DNA of 64,000 nt, taken from the NCBI GenBank assembly GCA_902651635.1, contig CACRSC010000027.1, positions 122,488 to 186,487 on the forward strand, read 5' to 3'. The notes under the pieces were generated by a model. The model saw nothing but the letters and a program-made list of their open reading frames with translations, was not told the origin of the DNA and searched no databases. The DNA comes from Mastigamoeba balamuthi. Lineage: Eukaryota > Evosea > Mastigamoebida > Mastigamoebidae. Both the position numbers and the translations under genes were made by a program. Of this stretch, positions 55,896 to 64,000 are shown in pieces (position 1 is the first letter of the stretch; every line of letters starts with the position of its first letter).

Positions 55896-56140
55896 AAACG
55901 GAATGCACCACAGGATGCAGTTGTGGCTCTGAGCAGGGTTGTTAAACCCTATCATATTCCGTAGAGTGGCACTGTAAGGCCTGTTCTGCTTGAACCAGTC
56001 CGTTTCCATGACGATTATGATGTTCTCTGTGGCTGGACAGGCCAGACGTCTGTATCTTGCAGAGCTGCCTGCTGTGATGAGTGCCCCACACTCACACTTG
56101 CAGAGCAGAACAGTTCCACAGGAGCAGAGGAGGGCGCTGC
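55893..56140 (-). pseudogene. Cys/His module fragment (same as 20.3-20.5 kb)
   Basis: On -, it reads CGTVLLCKCECGALITAGSS, then RLACPATENIIIVMETDWFK and QNRPYSATLRNMIGFNN, then SHNCILWCIPF. It aligns closely with the exon at 20240-20530. It is bounded on both sides by unrelated element genes on +, so it is an inverted fragment inserted or recombined here. Confidence 0.55.
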
Positions 56141-56995
56141 AGGAGAAGCAGCAGATCTTGGCCCTCATGAAGACATCGTGCGACCTCCTTGCCATTTTCA
56201 CTGCCAAGCCCAGCGCGCCACCAGCCCTGCACCTTTGAAGAGGTCAGGGCTGGGTTCAAGGCCATGCAGATACTGCTTGCCGGTACTCTGAGTGACCTCA
56301 TCGTGAGGTACGAAACCCCTCCCCTCATTCTTCCTTATTCATCTGGCTCTAATTCAAACTATTTTTGCAGGATGAATGCCCTCACGTGTGCTGTTGAGGC
56401 AGGCGTGCAGTCCAGGGAGCTGACACTCAGGGAGAAGCTGATGCTTGGCATTCCTGGTATGTTTCCTTCCCTACCCTTTGTTTTTCATATTTCTAACAAT
56501 GTGTGTATAATGCTAACTTGAAAAGTCCCAGAGCTCGAGAACCTCCCTGCAGACAGGGGGCCCTACACCGCTGCTCTGTCTGCAATAATGGCAAGGCCCA
56601 TTGTCTCGCAGATAGAGCAGTGGACCAAGGTCAACTACCACCCCCTGTTCATGGAGCACCCCGAGTGGAGGTACGAACTCTTTTCCCCTCTCTTGTTCTC
56701 TCTCTCTTACCACATTTCATCTGACTTTCCCTACAGGTCAGACGTAAGAGAGCACTGCGACAATGTTATCCAGGCTGTCTGGCCACTGGAGTTCCAGACT
56801 CTGTTTGCTGCACACCCCCTGGTGAGGAAGGGGGTGTGTGAGCACATCCAGAGTGTCTGGTGGAACTACTGCAGCAACGAGAAGTGCGTTTCCTTTTATT
56901 TCATCATTTACTAATGCATAAGCTCAATAGGCATGGAAGGACCAGCTTCAAGGGCATGGAGTCTGGAGCCGCTACGTGCCGCTACATTGCTTGAT
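56110..56995 (+). CDS. helical element gene, 3' half (unrecognised)
   Basis: Exons to 56307, 56371-56456, about 56526-56670, about 56737-56883 and from 56923 are joined by short introns (GTACGA, GTATGT, GTACGA, GTGCGT donors). The product reads EQRRALQEKQQILALMKTSC, EEVRAGFKAMQILLAGTLSD, NALTCAVEAGVQSRELTLRE, KLMLGIP, VSQIEQWTKVNYHPLFMEHP, HCDNVIQAVWPLEFQTLFAA and CEHIQSVWWNYCSNE, a largely helical protein. A stop near 56238 suggests a missed intron or decay. The 5' part matches 33.33-33.40 kb and the last exon matches 12.4-12.7 kb on -. The last exon runs into a short GCTACG array at 56.97 kb. The function is unknown. Confidence 0.5.
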
Positions 56996-56999
56996 GTGG

Positions 57000-58500
57000 C
57001 AGCATTGTATATACATGCTGACAGACAGGCTTCCATGGTAGAGACATCACTCACAGAATTCTCAGGTCCAACAAGATCAGTGAACCAGTATGTGGGACCA
57101 GAAACTGTGTATGTTCCTCTTTTCTCCCAGTGGAAGGGGGTCGTTTTTCCCGAGTGCAGGGTACTGTGCACTGACACCAATGAAGAAGGCTGATGCAATG
57201 CTCTGTGGTGATCCCTCTAAGTACAACAAAGCACTGGTGGGCATGCCAGGAACACCAGGGTCATGCCTGCACATCAAGGATGGGTGCCCAGTCAATGTCG
57301 ATGCTGGGAAAACTCGTTACCCAGACAACTGGGACTTTAATGCAGACATGATGTGTATCTGGCCATCATCAAGGGTTGCTCAGTGGTAGAGAACGCTCCT
57401 CTCAAGGATCGAGACAAGCCTGATATATGGCCAGATCCTGAAGACAGGGTCATTCAAGCATAATCAGACCCCGAGATCCGTGCTGCTGTCTATGTGGCTG
57501 TTCAGAAGCTGTATGCTCTTATTGAGGATATGACCATGCATGGCAAGGACTTTGACAAGGACGAGACAGGGCACATGGTTGCTATTCCTTTGGATAAGGA
57601 CCGCCTCGACGCCCTTGCCAAAAAGGCTACCTTCCTTAAACACGTGAAGCAGAACCAGAAAGGGGATAGCCTGAAGGTGGTGCCTAATAAGTCTACGGCT
57701 GAAAAACATGACGAGGGCACTGGCCATGGTGAACCCAAGGCCTGCTACATGTGCGGCTCCTCTGAGCATCTCTGCATGGAGTGCCCAGTCAAAAAGGAGC
57801 ACAAGAAGGCCAAGGCAGATGCAGCCGGTAAGGTGCATGACATGGATTAAAACAGAGGTTTTTTTCCTTACGAACTGGTTGGTACAGGGTAACTCTGCAG
57901 TGGAAGCAGAAATTTGAGCCCTGTGCTGCAGAATATTACAGTGTCTTGGGCAGGACAAACGTGCCTTTACAGGCCCAGTCATGATCTGACTCACGTTGGA
58001 AGGTACAGCAGCCTCCTTCGATACAAGTGGTGAGAAGTGGGGCTGGGCATATGATGACTACCTCATGACCAAACAGTCAATCTAAGGAAAACAGCTTCCA
58101 CGCACCATGGTGGAGGCTGCACTGGCCTATAGTGCAAACCGTAGTGATCCTGTATTGGTCATTCTCCCAGCCATGCAAAGTGACATACGTGCAGCACCGG
58201 ACATAGCATAGCACTGCAAGGCAGGTGGTAAGGGCCAACCAGAAGCTGGACGGCTTCAGTACTTTGCCACGAAATTCCAAGAGGCCGGATTTCCCGAACT
58301 GGCAAGGCATCTGGACCAAGGGCTGGCATGGTGCAATGAGCGCCTAACCCTAGCACCAGGGGCCTTTGATAACTCCAGGGCATGTGAGATGCACCGTGAT
58401 TTTGTGACCAGTGAGGAGCAAGCACTGCACCAGATGTGTGCCATTGGGGTTTACAATACTGACATGGTCCGCCATTTTGGGCAGCCTATTGTCGTATCCA
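57000..58500 (+). mobile_element. gag-like retroelement fossil
   Basis: A degraded plus-strand region with a CCHC zinc knuckle (CYMCGSSEHLCMEC) near 57.75 kb, preceded by a Lys-rich helix, as in retroelement gag proteins. Further gag- or capsid-like stretches lie on both sides. No reverse transcriptase or integrase is seen in the window next to it, no LTRs were found and the family is not assignable. It is broken in several places, and the right end is cut by the element at 58506. Confidence 0.45.
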
Positions 58501-58505
58501 CTGCA

Positions 58506-58620
58506 AACAGAGGTTAAAACGAATTTGAAAAACTGTTTAAAATTTGAAAATGAAAAAATCGGAAAACAGCAAAAAGTAATGAAAAAGAGATGGGAAACGT
58601 ATAACTTTAGGATAAAAAAG
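58506..58620. repeat. left terminal inverted repeat of Element II
   Basis: It aligns inverted with 63830-63947 and with 7330-7449 for roughly 100 bases, including the AGCAAAAAGTAACGAAAAAG-like stretch. Confidence 0.85.
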
Positions 58621-59299
58621 AAAAGCACCAAAAAGAAGAAGGGGAAAAGGACTGAGCAGTTTCAAGTTGACAACATTCAAGAAAGAAAGAACCAAAATAA
58701 GACGCTTAGTCATATATTGCTCAATCGCCGGCGATTGAAGAAAGAAATCCAAAAGAAGTTATGAGAAAAACGATAAGGAAACACAAACCCAATGAAAGAA
58801 CATGTTTCAATAACTCTGAACAGAGTGAACCAGATTTAAGTAAGACTGAGAATGAAACTGTAACTCTATTTTGTCTTTCTCTTCTTGGAGACAGGAGAGA
58901 GCACCTTGTCTGGTGCCTGGTCTGCTTCCTCTTCTTCCTCGGACTTGGCTGTTTTCTTCTTTCTGCCCCTTGTTGCACTCAAGTGGTTTCATGGGAGCCT
59001 GCACCTGTGTAGCTGACGTGCTCTCTACTGAATTTGTTAAAAGGAACAAAGAAGGAACAAAGACAAATTGGCATCTTTCTCCCTGGGTTCCTCTGCTGAT
59101 GTTGAATGAACAGGAGGACAAAGCTCAGCCGTTGCTTTCCCAAGATGAAGACAATGTGCTTCATGCGGAGAGCTTCCTCACAAAGCACTACTTCCTGGGG
59201 TGCTGCCAGGGGAGATGACCCTGGGTCAGGTCCAGTTCGGGTTCCTACTGGAGGAGTCAGAAAGACCAGCACTAAGAAGTTGGTGAATCAAGGAAACAA
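58621..59299 (-). pseudogene. Element II left interior, possible partner-gene remnant
   Basis: A minus-strand open stretch (59121-58807, SSCSFNISRGTQGERCQFVF; basic KGQKEENSQVRGRRGSRPG) may be the 3' end of the partner gene. Element I's matching part was not recognised, so this is uncertain. One class-a-like palindrome (AATCGCCGGCGATT) lies near 58725. Confidence 0.3.
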
Positions 59300-59932
59300 C
59301 AGGTAGCATACCCTCCACAGGGTGAGGAATGGGAGGAATACATGTGCACGATAGCCTGAAGTCCACACAACAGTGCAAGGATCTGGTTGCCAGTGAGAAC
59401 AACGTCAGCCATCACAATCTCCATGACTACAGTCTCGCTCATTATCTCTCTTCTACACACACTTAGATTGATCACCAGTGATAAAACCCTACATGTCCAG
59501 GTGAGAAGCAATGAGACACCATGTGTTGCCATCCAGGCACATGTACTGCACCTCATCAAATGGTGGTACAGTGACTATGATGGCCTCTTCAGGTTCCTGG
59601 TTTCTTTAAGAAGCCGATATATGACTTTATGACATTACCAGTTATGACATCAGGGAAGAGAAGTGGAAGTAGTCATTGGTTGAAGTTGTTCTTTGCCTTC
59701 ATCACAAGTAAGCAGCTTTGCTCAATGCTCTTGCATACTTCCTTTGCCTGCTCATCACGCTCCTTACAAGCATCTTATCACCAGCAATAACTTATATCAG
59801 TCTCTCACAAAGGTGTTTATTGCTGGCGATAAATCTAAGCAACAAAGATATTTAGTGATAACGTTACATTTTACATTATGCATAAGATATTTTAAGATAT
59901 TATTCATTTTATAAGTCTTCCTCTGTAAGTAG
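59300..59932 (-). pseudogene. partner-gene relics of Element II
   Basis: This region aligns with pieces of 2850-3100 and 3620-4230 of Element I, with the sequence between deleted. The intron with its palindrome (near 59470) is conserved at the same place, showing that the palindrome predates the split of the two copies. Confidence 0.7.
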
Positions 59933-60128
59933 CGGATTTCCCGTCGTGCTCAGCTCACGGCACGGTGCGGCGCTTTGTTGATTTCCATTGAATTTCATTG
60001 AGAAATACAAAGAATTCCACGCACGGGGACCTTGTGGGCGTTTCGCCTCTCGGGCCCCAAACGCACACGGGTGAGCATGGGCGGTCGAAAAATCTTGCCA
60101 CGTGTAAGAAAAACCACAAAAACCACAC

Positions 60129-61254
60129 ATGGCGGATGTTGAGGACCTCCTGCTCCTACTCGCCCTCCGCATTGTACTGGGCGAGGAACGGTTAACACGA
60201 CTCTGTCGCGCATCTGTCCCACGCCCGCCATCCTGTGCCGTCACACACCTGCTCTGCACGGGCGACAACATGGACTACCAGACATTCCTTCGCCTCGACC
60301 GATCTGCATGGTCCAAAGTGCTCTCTGCCTTTGGGCCATTGTGGCACGCAACGCCCATCACAGGCATCAGTGGGGCGAATGTGGCACGGCAAGCTCTCAG
60401 CGCACAACACACGCTGGCCCTGGTTCTGCGCTATGTTGCTGTAAATGTATCCTGCAACGATCTCGTCCTCCACTTCGGTGTCCTTGTCAGCAGCATCTCA
60501 CGCTATCTCGCACTCGGTCTTGATCTGCTGCCTCAGGCGCTTAACCAGATCCCGGAGGCACGCGTCTCGTTTCCGACTGCAAACACAGCCAGGTTTGAAA
60601 TTCCCACGCAATTTCCTGTTTAAATCCTTCTTACACAGACCCCGACCCCTTCCTGCCTGCAGAGAGTGGAGTCGTACTGTTGCTGCACGTGCCCCTCGTG
60701 TTCGTGGCTGCTTCGGCTTCATTGACGGCACGGTCATCGCAATCTTGAATCCACGAGACCCGGACATTCAGAACAGCTACTACAACGGCATGAACGAGGT
60801 CGCGGCAGTCAAGTGCCTCTTCTTTTTCGGCGCCAATGGCTGTATCATCTTCGCAATCACGAACGAGCTCGGCGCGAAGCATGATGCACGCCTCGTATCC
60901 GAGTCATCACTGCCTGACATGCTTGCGGCCCTTCCAGATGACTTATACCTTGCAGGGGATATTGCCTTCCCTTCATACTCACACCTCGTGCGCCCTATCA
61001 GCGAGCCTGAGAAGCATGGAATCCCTGACATGCTGCAGGACGAGATGTTGATGCTTAACACCATCATCTCCCGAATCCGAGTTGCCGCAGAATGGGGACT
61101 TGCCGACCTCAAGAATGCCTTTCAGGTACTCAAAGGCCCAATGTCAGGCTGCCCCATGAAGCGACAGAGGATCTTTGCCTCTGTGGTTGGTCTCCACAAC
61201 TTGAGGACACGTGTAATGGGATTGAATCAGATTGCTACTGTTTTCCGGAGTTAA
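60129..61254 (+). CDS. Harbinger DDE transposase, intact
   Basis: Exon 1 is 60129-60592 (ATG, MADVEDLLLLLALRIVLGEE), the intron is 60593-60638 (GTTTGA...CACAG) and exon 2 is 60639-61254. The total is 1,080 bases, or 359 residues, without interruption. The N-terminal half is helical, with a predicted helix-turn-helix (YVAVNVSCNDLVLHFGVLVS, SSISRYLALGL), usual for the family. Catalytic motifs are GCFGFIDGTVIAI (first Asp), DDLYLAGDIAFPSYS (second Asp) and RIRVAAEWGLADLKNAFQVL (Glu). The length fits Harbinger transposases. It probably cuts and pastes its own element together with the SANT protein encoded convergently. Exon 1 starts about 195 bases from the left end, so its promoter lies within the element tip. 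Confidence 0.9.
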
Positions 61255-61289
61255 GTGTAGAGATGTGAGTGGCGAGGGATGAGGGCAAG

Positions 61290-61745
61290 GGACGAGGGGC
61301 GTCGGGCGTCGGGCGTCGGGCGTCGGGCGTCGGGCGACAGGCGACGGGCGACGGGACAGGCGACGGGCGACGAGCAACGGGCGACGGGCGATGGGCGACG
61401 GGCGACGGGCGACGGGCGACGGGCGACGGGCGACGGGCGACGGGCGACGGGCGACGGGTGACGGGTGACGGGCGACGGGTGACGGGTGACGGGCGACGGG
61501 CGACGGGCGACGGGCGATGGGGGCACGGGCAACGAGTGACGGGCGACGGGCGACAGGCGACAGGCGACGGGCGACGAGTGACGGGCGATGGGCGATGGGC
61601 GATGGGCGATGGGCGACGGGCGATGAGTGACGGGCGATGGAAGACAGGCGATGAGCGACGGGAGACAGGCGATGAGCGACGAGTGACAGACGACGGGCAA
61701 CAGGTGACGGGTGATGGACGATGGAGCGATGCGACGGGTGACATG
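61290..61745 (+). repeat. GGGCGAC heptamer minisatellite
   Basis: About 60 copies of a 7-base unit (GGGCGAC with GGGTGAC, GGCGATG, GGCGTCG variants) lie between the two convergent Harbinger genes, just after the transposase stop. It is strongly strand-asymmetric in G. The open frames it creates on both strands (Arg/Gly- or Ser/Pro-rich) are not genes. Confidence 0.95.
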
Positions 61746-61768
61746 ATGGGCAAGTGCATGTGCTGAGA

Positions 61769-63244
61769 TCAGGGAAAAGGCTTCGTGACTCCACAGCGAG
61801 AGCAGAACAGGAGATCCCCTCCAGCAGAGATCTGAACGTGCTTGTAGTCATGGGGCAGGCACATCTGAGGACCGTTCTTCGCCTGCAGTAATGCCATCAT
61901 GAGAAGCAACAGGTTGTCCAACTTATCAGAGTGTCCGGAGGCCCTCTGGCGCTTGCACCGGGGTTCGTTGTCAACTGCTTGATGACGGGGCGAAATCGAT
62001 GACTGGGGAGCAAGAGCATCACGTAGGACACCTGCTGCGAGACCGGACACCTGCTCCTCGCATCCCGCAGCCTCCTGCTCGCGCCGCTCGGCCTCATCCA
62101 GGTTCTCCATCTCGCTGTCATCGTCGGGTGCCCCGAATTCCATCACATTGTACGTGTCCTGATTCATCTTGCGCGCCGCACGAGCACGAGCTTGGATGGG
62201 AGATGGGCCACCATTTCCTGTCGGCGGCCCCTTGCAGAGTCGGTCGAACCTAGCGTGTGTGCACGTGAGAGAGAGAGAGAGAGAGCGTGCACAGGGCATT
62301 AAACATTTGAAAAAAGAAACAGTGACTATAATGACTTTCCCTTTGTCTAAAGTATTTCCCACAGACACCCCATCAAAAGGGGGGGAAAAGGGTAAAAAGT
62401 TGCATTTGAAACAGGAAAAACAGAGGTCTGCAATACTCAAGGCCTCCGATAATAATTTTGAACTCACATTTGTTCTCTTACTTATTTTATCGCACGCAAT
62501 AAAAATGATGTATTTTTACTTTTAGTGTTATCGCACGCGATAAACCCATTTTTTCATTTCTTTGAGTTTTATCGCATGCGATAAAACTGAAATACTAAGA
62601 AATCTCAAACTTTATTTTCACTTTTTCCATTTGTAAGCCTCAGTTTCCTGATTTCAAAAGTGACTTTTTGCCTTCTTTTCTTCATTTAATGGGGGTGTCC
62701 ATGGGAAATAGTTTAGACAAAGGGAAAGTCGTTTTAGCCTCTGTTAAGAGCGGAAGAAAATGGTGAACCTGTTACGCAGAGCGTCGGGCGTCCGGGTGTT
62801 GCGTCCAGCACCCTTACCCCACGTGTTGAACTCATCAGCGACTCTCTGCCAGCCGTCCTTGCTCCGCGGGAGAATCCTCTCAATGTTTTCAATGAGTTTG
62901 AACGACTCCTCCTTCATGAAGTGCGCGCCAGACGTCTTGGCCTGGTTCCCGCCGGACGCCCTCTCTGTATGATGTGAGTTAACAAATTACAGAGTGGGGG
63001 AGGGCGTACGCGGGGAAAAGGAGATAGCAGGGGCGGCGGCAGCTGCAGCGGCAGCAGGGGTGGCGGCGGCAGGGGCGGCGGCGGCGGCGGCGACGGCGGC
63101 GGCGGCAGGAGCGGATGCCGGGGCAGACGATGCGATCTGCACAGGTGCGGGTGCGGGGGCAGGAAGGGCGATCTGGCCGCTCTGAACGAGGCTGGCCATC
63201 ATGGAGAGAAGAACGTCCGGCATGAGGGCAGGGGGTTGTGACAT
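61769..63244 (-). CDS. SANT/Myb-like helper protein of the Harbinger element, intact
   Basis: Exons are 63244-63010, 62964-62769 and 62249-61769; phases agree and the sum is 912 bases, 303 residues. The N-terminal part has a poly-Ala/Pro low-complexity stretch (residues about 20-75). The SANT/Myb-like domain (about 85-155) reads EESFKLIENIERILPRSKDG, WQRVADEFN and TPDALRNRFDRLCKGPPTG, with the last exon join inside it. A basic stretch (IQARARAARK), an acidic one (DDDSEMENLDEAERREQEA), KRQRAS and a final CSRCGVTKPFP follow. Harbinger elements need such a protein for nuclear entry and end recognition. The second intron (62250-62768) contains a 428-base transposon, yet donor and acceptor remain intact. 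The first splice was chosen because it keeps the frame. Confidence 0.85.
62318..62745. mobile_element. 428-base non-autonomous element of the AACAGAGG family
   Basis: The ends AACAGTGACTATAATGACTT and, inverted, AACAGAGGCTAAAACGACTT continue as matching inverted repeats for about 60 bases (TTTCCCTTTGTCTAAA, TATTTCCCA, GACACCCC). AAGA flanks both sides (62314-62317, 62746-62749). The tip matches that of Elements I and II, but the interior is different and carries three palindromes TTATCGCRYGCGATAA (near 62489, 62530 and 62569). It has no coding sequence. Confidence 0.85.
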
Positions 63245-63356
63245 GGTGAGCTTGTGATCGTTTTTGCCAGTTTTTTGGTGTTCTTTGTGTGATCGTGGCG
63301 GTTGTGACGTGGTGCCGCGCCGTGATCCGCCGTGAACACGACGGGAAATCCCCTAG

Positions 63357-63600
63357 TGAAGTCCACCTGCTACTTAGCAGGTGAGTTATAATAATGAATC
63401 TATTTGAAATATCTTCAGATATTTCAGCAATATCTAAATATATCTAGATATTTCTTCAACTTCTATCGCCAGTGATAAACACTACCACCTGCACATGAAT
63501 ACCTTTGGAAAGATTATGTTTAACTTTATCCAATTACTGAAAGAAAATGAAGTGCCTCTTTCTCTGCTGCCGATTGCATACCATATCATCACTGCATCAG
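63357..63600 (+). pseudogene. Element II transposase first-exon remnant
   Basis: A leader intron with GTGAGT donor and a class-a palindrome near 63468 is followed by ATG 63497 and about 35 codons homologous to 4403-4510. The rest of the transposase is deleted, and at 63602 the sequence jumps to the equivalent of base 7103. Confidence 0.7.
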
Positions 63601-63601
63601 A

Positions 63602-63947
63602 ATGGCTCGCATCACACTCTGATTCTCACTGACATAAAGTCTAAATAAAAATCACTTTGTTGTTACAATATGGTTCTCTTCCTCACTTGCTGTTTTTCTT
63701 CATCTGTTTTACAATTATTGCTGGTGATTATTTTTTTCAAATTCATCCGGATTTTTTCATTTATCTCTGCCTTCTTTTTCTTGTTTTTCTGCCTCCAAAT
63801 TCACCCTCATCCTTTTCAAATTATGATGTTCTTTTTTCTATCATCATTTTTTCGTCATTGCTCTCTCTTTTTCGTTACTTTTTGCTGTTTTCTGATTTTT
63901 CCTTTTTCAAATTTTAACAGTTTTTAAAATTCGTTTTAACCTCTGTT
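63602..63947. repeat. right terminal region of Element II
   Basis: Nearly identical to 7103-7449, including the AAATAAA signal and a class-a palindrome near 63718, ending CCTCTGTT before TGCA. Confidence 0.9.
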
Positions 63948-63951
63948 TGCA

Positions 63952-64000
63952 TGTTGCAGAGCAACTCACAAAACTGTGCCTTGTCTATGATGCCCAATAC
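63952..64000. other. right-edge flank
   Basis: The sequence beyond the Element II duplication could continue the gag-like fossil that ends at 58500 (both are flanks of one insertion), but it is too short to assign. Confidence 0.3.

Larger units (their letters stand above)
59933..63353. mobile_element. PIF/Harbinger element, apparently intact
   Basis: Terminal inverted repeats GGATTTCCCGTCGTG are next to a TAG duplication (59930-59932 and 63354-63356). It is 3,421 bases long and carries two convergent genes, a DDE transposase (+) and a SANT/Myb-like protein (-), the standard Harbinger gene set. Both splice to full open frames. It sits in the divergent spacer of Element II, where Element I has uninterrupted sequence (about 4250). 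Confidence 0.9.
58506..63947. mobile_element. Element II: internally deleted relative of Element I, with both ends
   Basis: It starts AACAGAGGTTAAAACG at 58506 and ends with the complement at 63947. TGCA flanks both sides (58502-58505 and 63948-63951), a clean 4-base duplication. Inside are remnants of the Element I partner gene (about 59.3-59.8 kb, -), the divergent spacer (59.8-59.93 and 63.36-63.48 kb), a first coding piece (63497-63600, MNTFGKIM, EVPLSLLPIAYHIIT) and the 3' end (63602-63947). The transposase body is deleted. Without the inserted Harbinger element it is about 2.0 kb. It is a non-autonomous derivative that Element I proteins could have moved. Confidence 0.85.

Noticed and set aside
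61269-61851. Gly/Arg-rich and Ser/Pro-rich open frames on both strands
   Set aside because: Both are created by the 7-base minisatellite, which keeps several frames open.
63001-63185. Ala/Gly-rich plus-strand frame
   Set aside because: Complement of the poly-Ala N-terminus of the SANT-like protein, whose three exons join exactly on -.

Overview
The window is nuclear DNA of a single-celled eukaryote. Genes are split by short introns, many only 39-60 bases, with GT...AG ends and sometimes a TACTAAC or TACTAAT branch site. It has LINE, Ty3-type, Harbinger-type and piggyBac-type transposable elements, and a receptor gene built from leucine-rich repeats, CGN/CGD-type cysteine repeats, plexin-like cysteine modules, one membrane span and a kinase fold. 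No ribosome binding sites or operons are visible. The receptor type would fit an amoebozoan or a holozoan protist, but the sequence alone does not settle the lineage.

Layout. 0.2-7.4 kb: a large DNA element (here Element I) with two head-to-head genes, one a DUF7869-like transposase. 7.4-8.9 kb: a palindrome array and a decayed zinc-finger gene. 8.9-12.7 kb: an unrecognised intron-rich element gene, plus the last part of a second gene on the other strand. 12.7-19.9 kb: a LINE with endonuclease, reverse transcriptase and RNase H, degraded. 19.9-21.4 kb: an unrecognised gene with a Cys/His module. 21.9-31.9 kb: a mosaic of long inverted arms around nested Harbinger-like elements, with a transposase and partner gene that look intact. 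31.9-33.4 kb: more palindrome arrays and a gene fragment. 33.8-46.8 kb: a 4,089-base tandem triplication of a receptor gene; only the last copy runs on into the membrane span and a kinase domain that appears catalytically dead. 47.0-50.6 kb: a broken piggyBac-like transposase head-to-head with a zinc-finger gene. 50.6-55.3 kb: a degraded chromodomain-type Ty3 retroelement inside that zinc-finger gene. 55.3-58.5 kb: fragments of element genes and a gag-like fossil. 58.5-63.9 kb: an internally deleted relative of Element I, holding a well preserved 3.4-kb Harbinger element, which itself holds a 428-base element.

Main observation. Several unrelated-looking transposable elements each carry their own short palindrome repeated many times. 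The copies sit in introns, in the spacer between divergent genes and near the ends, and not in exons. The classes are TTATCRCYGGYGATAA (Element I), TTATCGCRYGCGATAA (428-base element), ATATGCCGGCATAT-like (9-12 kb), GCTACGYRGCGTAGC (zinc-finger elements), TTTAGCGCTAAA-like (Harbinger-like, 23-29 kb) and TGTCACTTTCGTGACA (piggyBac-like, 48-50 kb). The host receptor introns lack them. One zinc-finger gene family carries two different palindrome classes in what looks like the same intron. This pattern, perhaps element-specific binding sites hidden in introns, is the best candidate for something undescribed.
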